DNA of 6,775 bases from an uncultured Eubacteriales bacterium (GTDB lineage: Bacteria; Bacillota; Clostridia; Lachnospirales; Anaerotignaceae), in assembly GCA_900546215.1 (NCBI GenBank), contig URCD01000113.1, forward strand, positions 1-6,775, written 5' to 3'. A model generated the notes under the pieces. That model was not told where the DNA came from and made no database searches. It saw only the letters and a list, made by a program, of their open reading frames with translations. This document shows positions 1-4,207 of this stretch, one piece after another. The first letter of the stretch is position 1. The number at the start of each line of letters is the position of its first letter. Both the position numbers and the translations under genes were made by a program.

Positions 1-68
1 TCGGCAAAATCGACTGACCTTTCTTTTTTACCCAACAATATCTTTAATTAAGGGAAACGGGCTCGTCA
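1..68. other. Junction DNA upstream of a truncated XRE gene
   Basis: None of the three plus frames in bases 1-50 encodes the first half of an XRE helix-turn-helix. The frame of the downstream gene has a TAA at 45-47 and a TGA at 15-17. From base 51 the frame reads R-E-T-G-S-S before the ATG, which matches the conserved W-E-T-G segment following the recognition helix of XRE domains. Homology therefore starts abruptly near 51. On the minus strand, bases 50-1 stay open (LLGKKERSVDFA-like) and could be the edge of another gene or a mobile element, but the piece is too short to name. Confidence 0.45.
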
Positions 69-773
69 ATGCCTGAAATATCAAAGCTTATAGAGCTGTC
101 CGAGTTTTATGGTGTGAGCGTTGACTTCCTTTTAAAAGGTTCAGATAGAAAAGATACGAATATGAACGGCGAGCTTAGGGATTTAGCTGAAAGCATACGT
201 GAAATTACGAGAGAGGAAAGAGGCTATTTTTATGAGAGCAATACAAAGCTTTTTGGCTTGCCGCTTGTGAGCATAAATATATCAGGCTTTAGCGGCAGAT
301 GGGGCTTTTACAGACGTAAGCTGAGACATGCAAAGGGAATAATCGCTGTCGGAGATGTGGCTGTGGGCATTGTGAGTATCGGCATTTTTTCAGCGGGAGC
401 TATAAGTATCGGTGTGATAGCAGCGGGGCTGTTTACGCTGGCTATAGCGGGACTTGGGCTTTTAAGCTTCGGAATTATTGCTTTAGGGCTGCTTTGTATG
501 GGAGTGGTAAGCATCGGATATATAACGGCCGGCGTGGCGTCAATCGGATATAAATTTGCTTACGGCGTTGCGGCGCTGTCAAGAGAATTGGCGGTCGGCG
601 TTTCCGCCTGTGCGGATACGGCCATTGCGACAGAGGCAGCAAAGGGAGCCAGAACCCTGATATATAGGGACTCAATGACAATGTCCGAGATAAGGCTGTT
701 TTTGAAAAGCGCTAGACCAGATATGAGTGACAAATTAGCAGAACTTATAATAAAATTAATTGCCTATATATAA
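69..773 (+). CDS. XRE-family regulator remnant with pentapeptide Gly-repeat membrane-like domain
   Basis: The 234-aa product begins with what is normally the last third of a Cro/CI (XRE) HTH domain (residues 1-25, with the I-x-K-L-I-E-L-S-E-F-Y-G-V-S-V-D motif). A linker follows, then a conserved F-G-L-P-L-V-x-I-N-I segment at 62-71. Residues 91-160 are a hydrophobic tract with Gly (once Ala) at every fifth position, 14 units in all. A soluble C-terminal tail (161-234) ends in an amphipathic helix. Proteins with an N-terminal XRE domain and this kind of tail occur in Clostridia; their function is unknown to me, and membrane association is an inference from hydrophobicity. The HTH helices that would bind DNA are absent. 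The ATG at 69 is internal to the ancestral gene and has no convincing ribosome binding site, so this is probably a 5'-truncated pseudogene, though the remaining frame is intact. A rho-independent terminator follows 8 bases after the stop. Confidence 0.6.
   Translation: MPEISKLIELSEFYGVSVDFLLKGSDRKDTNMNGELRDLAESIREITREERGYFYESNTKLFGLPLVSINISGFSGRWGFYRRKLRHAKGIIAVGDVAVGIVSIGIFSAGAISIGVIAAGLFTLAIAGLGLLSFGIIALGLLCMGVVSIGYITAGVASIGYKFAYGVAALSRELAVGVSACADTAIATEAAKGARTLIYRDSMTMSEIRLFLKSARPDMSDKLAELIIKLIAYI
339..548 (+). repeat. Degenerate 15-bp tandem coding repeat (period-5 Gly repeat)
   Basis: Fourteen consecutive 5-residue units (residues 91-160 of the 69-773 product) fit the pattern hydrophobic/x, hydrophobic, small (A/S/T/C/G), hydrophobic, Gly, for example IIAVG and IVSIG. 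Gly is at 95, 100, 105, 110, 115, 120, 130, 135, 140, 145, 150, 155 and 160, with Ala at 125. The register is unbroken. At DNA level the 15-bp units have diverged, so selection appears to act on the peptide pattern rather than on recent duplication. Confidence 0.8.
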
Positions 774-780
774 TAATTTG

Positions 781-820
781 AAATAACCGCTGGATAGGAT
801 TATCAGCGGTTATTTTATTT
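781..820. terminator. Bidirectional rho-independent terminator
   Basis: A perfect 12-bp stem (781-792 aaataaccgctg pairing with 804-815) encloses an 11-nt loop. A T-rich run (813-820) follows on the plus side and an AT-rich tail on the minus side. It lies between the convergent genes ending at 773 and 810. The right arm contains the stop codon of the minus-strand XRE gene (810-812). Confidence 0.85.
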
Positions 821-1052
821 CCTGTTCAAGATTTCTGAAAACATCGGTATCAAAAAATTCAGTAATTGAGATGCCAAGGCCGTCACAAAGAATTTTTATT
901 GTAACGATACCGGGATTTTTACTTTCTCCATAAATAATGCTTTTTAGTGTTGTAGGAGGTACGGCAGATATACGGGCCAGTTTATTAACTGTAATTCCTC
1001 TTATGTCGCATAAATCCAATATTCTATTTGCAACAGCTTCGTGAATACCCAT
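810..1052 (-). CDS. Small XRE-family (Cro/CI-like) transcriptional repressor
   Basis: The 80-aa protein is almost entirely one XRE helix-turn-helix domain. Residues 21-29 (TVNKLARIS) form the first HTH helix, 32-40 (PPTTLKSII) the probable recognition helix, followed by the conserved Y-G-E-S-x-N-P-x-I-V-T-I-K turn and the closing I-L-C-D-G-L-G-I-S-I-T-E-F-F helix. The ATG at 1052 is supported by AGAGGTGA at 1057-1064, about 4-5 bases upstream. There is no sensor domain, as expected for a small single-domain repressor. Three copies of a 16-bp sequence lie upstream (1065-1080, 1113-1128, 1152-1167); the first sits just before the ribosome binding site, so autorepression is likely, along with control of the promoter reading toward the SLOG gene. 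These regulatory roles are inferred from layout. The HTH assignment is secure, the exact targets are not. Confidence 0.88.
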   Translation of the reverse strand: MGIHEAVANRILDLCDIRGITVNKLARISAVPPTTLKSIIYGESKNPGIVTIKILCDGLGISITEFFDTDVFRNLEQEIK

Positions 1053-1064
1053 ACAATCACCTCT

Positions 1065-1080
1065 AGTCTATATATCGTCT
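1065..1080 (-). promoter_or_regulatory. Putative XRE operator, copy 1
   Basis: On the minus strand this reads agacgatatatagact, identical over 16 bases to copy 2 (1113-1128) but in opposite orientation. It abuts the Shine-Dalgarno sequence of the XRE gene (1057-1064) and overlaps the expected transcription start if TATACT (1091-1086, minus) is the -10. Binding here would repress the XRE gene. Inferred from repetition and position. Confidence 0.7.
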
Positions 1081-1112
1081 TTTTAAGTATAGATTTTTAT
1101 AATGCCCAAGAT

Positions 1113-1128
1113 AGACGATATATAGACT
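1113..1128 (+). promoter_or_regulatory. Putative XRE operator, copy 2
   Basis: The sequence agacgatatatagact repeats copy 1 exactly in inverted orientation. With the preceding T it contains TAGAC twice, 11 bp apart, about one helical turn. It overlaps the proposed -35 hexamer TAGACT (1123-1128) of the rightward promoter, a classic repressor position. Confidence 0.72.
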
Positions 1129-1151
1129 TCTTTTTAATTGTGGTTTATAAT
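1123..1151 (+). promoter_or_regulatory. Rightward sigma-A promoter toward the SLOG gene
   Basis: A perfect -10 TATAAT at 1146-1151 lies 17 bp from TAGACT at 1123-1128, which matches TTGACA at four of six positions. The -35 is inside operator copy 2 and copy 3 begins immediately after the -10, so the promoter is bracketed by operators. Transcription would start near 1158 and run through the inverted-repeat leader into the gene at 1462. Confidence 0.65.
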
Positions 1152-1167
1152 AGACGATATATAGTCT
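1152..1167 (+). promoter_or_regulatory. Putative XRE operator, copy 3
   Basis: The sequence agacgatatatagtct differs from copies 1 and 2 by one base (A to T). The change makes it a near-perfect dyad: AGAC and GTCT arms, seven of eight base pairs symmetric. It lies directly downstream of the TATAAT of the rightward promoter and would cover the start site. Confidence 0.7.
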
Positions 1168-1202
1168 GCAAATAAAAGGTTTTATAAATATGGCTTTTTA
1201 TT

Positions 1203-1421
1203 GCGAGGGGGACAACCTCAGAGTTGCGAAGCCCGGATTTCCCCCTCGCGCTCCCCCTATTTGGGCAACGCCTCCGTTACCTCCATAAAGTGAATTATAT
1301 TATGTGGCTTGATTTTATGGTTTTTATATCTTTTGGTTTTAAAAAAAGCGTCCGCCCAAGAGGGAGGGGGTGCAGGGGGAGGGAATTCGGGCTTCGCAAC
1401 ACTGAGATTTCCCTCCCCCGC
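1203..1421. repeat. Large nested inverted-repeat element (possible MITE-like palindromic repeat)
   Basis: The left arm contains a hairpin with a perfect 10-bp stem (1203-1212 gcgaggggga with 1240-1249). The right arm contains another with an 11-bp stem (1375-1385 with 1409-1419). The arms are also complementary to each other: 1217-1235 matches the reverse complement of 1388-1406 at 18 of 19 bases, and TTGGGC-(GG)-ACGC-like ends (1261-1271 and 1348-1360) close the inner edge around an AT-rich core of about 76 nt. The GC-rich arms contrast with AT-rich flanks. It fills most of the 409-bp gap between the XRE and SLOG genes. I see no transposase and no clear target duplication. The short frames inside it look like by-products of the repeat. 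Confidence 0.8.
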
Positions 1422-1461
1422 AGAAGGGAAACTGATATTTGAATACAAGGAGGTTTTATTT

Positions 1462-1929
1462 ATGAAGGAAAAATTCTGCTGTTTTACTGGTCACAGAAAA
1501 ATTAATCAAAATGAAATGATAGAAGTAGTATATAGGCTTGGCGATGAAATAGAAGGGCTTATAGATATGGGGGTAAATAATTTTATAAGCGGAGGGGCTC
1601 TTGGATTTGATACAATAGCCGCTTTATCAGTTATTTTACTAAGAGACCAAGGATACAGAATAAGGCTCATTATGGCATTACCATGTATTGGGCAGGATAA
1701 GCTTTGGAATGAGAAAGACAGAGAAATTTATGCTTTAATACTAAAATATGCTGATGAAGTAAGATATATTTATGAGGGCGAATATAAAAAAGACTGTATG
1801 CGTGAGAGAAATAAATATATGGTTGATAACAGCTCATACTGTATTAGCTATCTTAGAAGAGGACGAAGCGGAACTTCCCAGACAGTTGCGTATGCCCAAA
1901 AACAGGGTCTAGAGATTATAAGACTATAA
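1462..1929 (+). CDS. SLOG-superfamily protein (DUF1273/YpsA-like)
   Basis: The 155-aa protein has hallmarks of the SLOG Rossmann-like superfamily, which includes YpsA, DprA-like and LOG proteins and is thought to bind nucleotide-derived ligands. Visible motifs are F-T-G-H-R (8-12), the Gly-rich G-G-A-L-G-F-D (44-50), L-P-C-x-x-Q-x-x-x-W (73-82), C-M-R-E-R-N-x-Y-M-V-D (112-122) and G-R-S-G-T-S-Q-T-V (134-142). Length fits a single-domain member. The start at 1462 is fixed by AAGGAGG at 1447-1453, 8 bases upstream; the frame is open to 1309, but that part runs through the inverted repeat and has no such site. The gene is visibly more AT-rich than those at 3680-5437, which with the repeat and XRE control suggests an acquired module. 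B. subtilis YpsA affects cell division; family comparative genomics links SLOG proteins to conflict and signalling systems. The role here is not known. Confidence 0.85.
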   Translation: MKEKFCCFTGHRKINQNEMIEVVYRLGDEIEGLIDMGVNNFISGGALGFDTIAALSVILLRDQGYRIRLIMALPCIGQDKLWNEKDREIYALILKYADEVRYIYEGEYKKDCMRERNKYMVDNSSYCISYLRRGRSGTSQTVAYAQKQGLEIIRL

Positions 1930-1930
1930 A

Positions 1931-1962
1931 AAGAGGACTGCTTAACATCAGTCCTCTTAATC
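1931..1962. terminator. Terminator between convergent genes
   Basis: A perfect 10-bp stem (1931-1940 aagaggactg with 1949-1958) has an 8-nt loop. On the minus strand the stem is followed by TTTTTAT (from 1930 down), a good tail for the flavo-diiron gene. The plus-side tail (ttaatcattattt) is weaker but probably also serves the SLOG gene. Confidence 0.85.
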
Positions 1963-1963
1963 A

Positions 1964-3166
1964 TTATTTCATTGAGTTTATTATTTCCTCTGCAAGAGAG
2001 TCCATATCAGCTTCGTTTTCGGCCTTAAGCGCTGAGCTGACAGTAAACTTATTTCCCACAAGCTCCATGCCCTTAAGCTCCTTTGAAACAAAGTCCGACA
2101 TAAGGGAGCCGCACTTAGGCGCCCAAGAGCCGTTTTCAACTATAGTGATTTTTCTGTTTGTAAGGCAGAGCGCCTTCATATCCTCAAGATAATTGTGCAT
2201 AGGAGGGAAAATTCCCATGTTGTAGGTTACAGACGCAAGTACAATATTGCTGTATTTAAAGGACTCGGCAATCAGCGTTGACACATGTGTACTCGAAACA
2301 TCATATACCGATACATTATTTAATCCCTTTTCAACCAGCTTGGCGGCCAGCGCCTGCGCAGCGGTTTCGGTATTTCCGTACATGGAGCCGTATACAATAA
2401 GAACGCCCTTCTCCTCCGGTTCGTACCTGCTCCATTTATCATGCTTATCAACAAAATAATCAATATTGCTGCGCCAAACGGGACCGTGAAGAGGGCATAT
2501 CATTTTTATGTCAAGGGTCTGCGCTTTTTTTAGCAGCTTCTGAACAAAGGAACCGTATTTGCCGACAATGTTTGTATAGTACCTTCTCGCATCGTCAATC
2601 CATTCGCGTTCAAAATCCATTTCGTCGTTGAACAGCTTTCCGTCAAGAGCGCCAAAGGTTCCGAAGGCGTCGGCGGAGAACAGCACGCCGTTTGTACTGT
2701 CGAAGCTGACCATAACCTCAGGCCAGTGAACCATAGGAGCGCCTAAAAAGGTAAGCGTATGGGTTCCGAAGCACATGGTATCGCCCTCCTTTACAACATG
2801 AGCGCGTTCTCCTATATCAAAGCCGAACTGCTTCATAAGGGCAAAGGATTTTTCAGTACTTATTATTTTTACATCCGGATAGCGTATGATAACCTCCTCA
2901 AGAGAAGCCCCGTGGTCCGGCTCCATATGGTTTATTACAAGATAATCAAGGGTACCGCTGCCGATTACGGATTTTATATTTTCTAAAAGCTGGCGGCATA
3001 CAGACCAGTCCGTTGTATCAAAAAGAACATTTTTTTCATCTGTAAGCAGATAGGAATTATACGATACTCCTCTGGGAATTGGATGAATATTTTCAAAAAG
3101 GGCAAGACGGTGGTCATTTCCGCCCACCCAGTAAAGGTCGTCGGTTACTTTTCTTACACAGTACAT
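1964..3166 (-). CDS. fprA: Class A flavo-diiron protein (FprA-like O2/NO reductase)
   Basis: The 400-aa cytoplasmic enzyme reduces O2 to water and/or NO to N2O, protecting anaerobes; electrons usually come from rubredoxin or F420H2-type donors. Residues 1-250 form the metallo-beta-lactamase-like diiron domain, with ligands H80-x-E82-x-D84-H85, H147 (M-V-H-W-P-E), D166 (S-A-D-A-F-G) and H227 (P-L-H-G-P-V-W). Residues 254-400 are a flavodoxin domain with the FMN phosphate loop G-S-M-Y-G-N-T (260-266) and later FMN-contacting loops around 313-323 and 345-350. Length matches class A members; no C-terminal rubredoxin or flavin reductase domain is present. The ATG at 3166 is chosen because AAGGAGG (3174-3180) lies 7 bases upstream. 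The longer frame, starting with TTG at 3229, would be translated through the gene's own promoter. All ligands are present, so it should be active. O2 versus NO preference cannot be read from this sequence. Confidence 0.96.
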   Translation of the reverse strand: MYCVRKVTDDLYWVGGNDHRLALFENIHPIPRGVSYNSYLLTDEKNVLFDTTDWSVCRQLLENIKSVIGSGTLDYLVINHMEPDHGASLEEVIIRYPDVKIISTEKSFALMKQFGFDIGERAHVVKEGDTMCFGTHTLTFLGAPMVHWPEVMVSFDSTNGVLFSADAFGTFGALDGKLFNDEMDFEREWIDDARRYYTNIVGKYGSFVQKLLKKAQTLDIKMICPLHGPVWRSNIDYFVDKHDKWSRYEPEEKGVLIVYGSMYGNTETAAQALAAKLVEKGLNNVSVYDVSSTHVSTLIAESFKYSNIVLASVTYNMGIFPPMHNYLEDMKALCLTNRKITIVENGSWAPKCGSLMSDFVSKELKGMELVGNKFTVSSALKAENEADMDSLAEEIINSMK

Positions 3167-3181
3167 CTGAAATCCTCCTTT

Positions 3182-3207
3182 GTATATATTATAATATAAG
3201 TATATAC
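3182..3207. promoter_or_regulatory. TA-rich dyad at the flavo-diiron start site
   Basis: Seven-bp arms gtatata (3182-3188) and tatatac (3201-3207) flank an inner odd palindrome TTATA-A-TATAA (3189-3199). It lies between the -10 and the ribosome binding site of the flavo-diiron gene and covers the expected start site, a plausible operator position. Low-complexity TA sequence makes chance symmetry easy, so this is tentative. Confidence 0.35.
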
Positions 3208-3229
3208 CGCACAAAAATACGCAAGTCAA
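3201..3229 (-). promoter_or_regulatory. Sigma-A promoter of the flavo-diiron gene
   Basis: On the minus strand, TTGACT (3229-3224) lies 17 bp from TATATA (3206-3201). TATACT two bases further is an alternative -10 with a 19-bp spacer. Transcription would begin near 3194, giving a leader of about 28 nt with AAGGAGG. This placement excludes the upstream TTG start. Confidence 0.75.
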
Positions 3230-3259
3230 TAAAAAATATGAGGAAAGGAATAAAATGTC

Positions 3260-3289
3260 TTGTATTTACAACATAAAAGACCCTATAAT
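3260..3289 (+). promoter_or_regulatory. Promoter of the rightward four-gene operon
   Basis: A consensus TATAAT at 3284-3289 is preceded, with an 18-bp spacer, by TTGTAT at 3260-3265 (three of six matches to TTGACA). The expected start near 3296 gives a short leader to the GGAGG (3312-3316) of the first gene. It is divergent from the flavo-diiron promoter. Confidence 0.55.
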
Positions 3290-3324
3290 GAATTATCAGG
3301 AATAATTATATGGAGGGTTGACTT

Positions 3325-3678
3325 ATGGATGACAGTAAAGTAATTGTACAGGTTGATAAAACAGTAGTTAAAATTACAGGAATAGACGTAAAAGGCTTGA
3401 ATATTCAGCAGCTTGAAGCCCTGCTGAAGGACAAGCTCAAAAGCATAGTCAGAATAATCGGCGTTACAGGCTCGTCAGTGGAAATGGATGTTTACGGCAT
3501 TGAGGAGGAGGACGTGCTTAAGGAAAAGGATGGGGTTATAAAGGCTGTTTCTCTTGCCGACGGTATAACGCTTACGGACCTTGCTCAGATTTCATCTGTA
3601 AGCAAAATCAAAACCATTGATTTTAAAGACGTGCCGGAATATTCGGAAGGGCAGTGCATGAAGGAAAGGTGGCTGTAA
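3325..3678 (+). CDS. Small protein of unknown function, first gene of the operon
   Basis: I do not recognise this 117-aa protein. It is soluble, acidic-to-neutral and mixed alpha/beta, with no signal peptide or membrane segment. Residues 5-19 look like a beta hairpin (VIVQVDKTVVKIT), 26-45 an amphipathic helix (QQLEALLKDKL), and a hydrophobic-x-G-V-T-G-S stretch at 44-51 precedes further strands and a helix around 84-93 (TDLAQIS). The start has GGAGG (3312-3316) 8 bases upstream. Only one base separates its TAA from the ATG of the MoaB-like gene, so translation is probably coupled and the two products may act together. The ribosome binding site of the next gene lies inside its last codons (E-R-W-L). 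The single Cys is near the C-terminus (C111). Confidence 0.8.
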   Translation: MDDSKVIVQVDKTVVKITGIDVKGLNIQQLEALLKDKLKSIVRIIGVTGSSVEMDVYGIEEEDVLKEKDGVIKAVSLADGITLTDLAQISSVSKIKTIDFKDVPEYSEGQCMKERWL

Positions 3679-3679
3679 T

Positions 3680-4195
3680 ATGTTCAAAAAGGCGGTAATA
3701 ATACCAACCGGGGATGAGCTTGCCTCCGGGATAGTGCTTGATACCGACAGCCCGGCCATAATGGGACAGCTTTTGGCTATAAATGGCAACGCGTTTGTAG
3801 CCAGGTGCGCCCCGGTTGTGGACAAGGAAGCTTCAATTACAGAAACAGTAAGGGACTTCTCATTACAGGGATTCGACCTTATTGTGCTTATTGGGGGCAG
3901 CGGCGGCGGACACCGCTATAGCTCAACCCTTGGCAAGGATTTCACGCACTCGTCCCTTGACAGTATTCTTGCAGACAAGCATGAGTGCGAGCTGTACGGC
4001 AAAAACGGGCATATGTGGAGCAAGCTGGTTATAGGAAAGCTTAATGAAACGCTTGTTTTTAATGTTCCCGGGCCTTTTGAGGAGGCTTCGGCCGTTATCA
4101 GGGCGTTTAGGGAAAGCTATACAAAGGATGAAAGCGACCTTGAGGCGGCCAATAAAAATATGATGGCGGCGCTTAAGGCAAAATATGGAGCCTGA
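3680..4195 (+). CDS. MoaB/MogA-fold molybdopterin-binding-like protein (divergent)
   Basis: The 171-aa protein resembles the MoaB/Mog/MoeA/CinA molybdopterin-binding fold. It has an N-terminal strand ending in T-G-D-E-L (10-14), a D-T-D-S element (21-24) before a helix, a V-V-D-K-E-A-S-I segment (46-53), F-D-L-I-V-L-I-G-G-S-G-G-G (65-77), a K-D-F-T (86-89) that may replace the usual R-D-x-T, and N-V-P-G-P (128-132) like the L-P-G-N-P loop. Between G-G-S-G and D-x-T there are several more residues than normal, and the canonical T-G-G-T-G sequence is altered. Classical family members bind or adenylate molybdopterin; whether this one does is open. The start has AAAGGTGG (3665-3672) 7 bases upstream. 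It sits between the unknown 117-aa gene and the NadD-fusion gene, in tight operon spacing. A CinA-like or purely structural role is the main alternative. Confidence 0.72.
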   Translation: MFKKAVIIPTGDELASGIVLDTDSPAIMGQLLAINGNAFVARCAPVVDKEASITETVRDFSLQGFDLIVLIGGSGGGHRYSSTLGKDFTHSSLDSILADKHECELYGKNGHMWSKLVIGKLNETLVFNVPGPFEEASAVIRAFRESYTKDESDLEAANKNMMAALKAKYGA

Positions 4196-4207
4196 CAGGT
4201 GATTATT

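Noticed and set aside
308..681. Minus-strand open frames opposite the Gly-repeat gene
   Set aside because: They are antisense by-products of the repetitive hydrophobic coding sequence, Pro/Ile/Ser-rich, and have no ribosome binding site.
1191..1204. TGGC...TTGC sequence resembling a sigma-54 -24/-12 promoter
   Set aside because: The GG-to-GC offset is 11 instead of 12 bases, and it lies at the edge of the inverted repeat just downstream of a good sigma-A promoter. Spacing is critical for sigma-54, so I do not call it.
1224..1448. Open frames on both strands through the 1203-1421 repeat
   Set aside because: They arise from the GC-rich inverted arms, give Pro/Gly/Arg-rich low-complexity peptides without ribosome binding sites, and are not conserved-looking proteins.
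1309..1461. Longer start for the SLOG gene
   Set aside because: The extra residues would be encoded by the inverted repeat. AAGGAGG at 1447-1453 with 8-base spacing clearly sets the ATG at 1462, where the family motif F-T-G-H-R follows directly.
3167..3229. N-terminal extension of the flavo-diiron protein with a hydrophobic stretch that could look like a signal peptide
   Set aside because: The extension overlaps the -35, the -10 and the ribosome binding site. Flavo-diiron proteins are cytoplasmic and normally start near the M-Y-C-V-R-K position.
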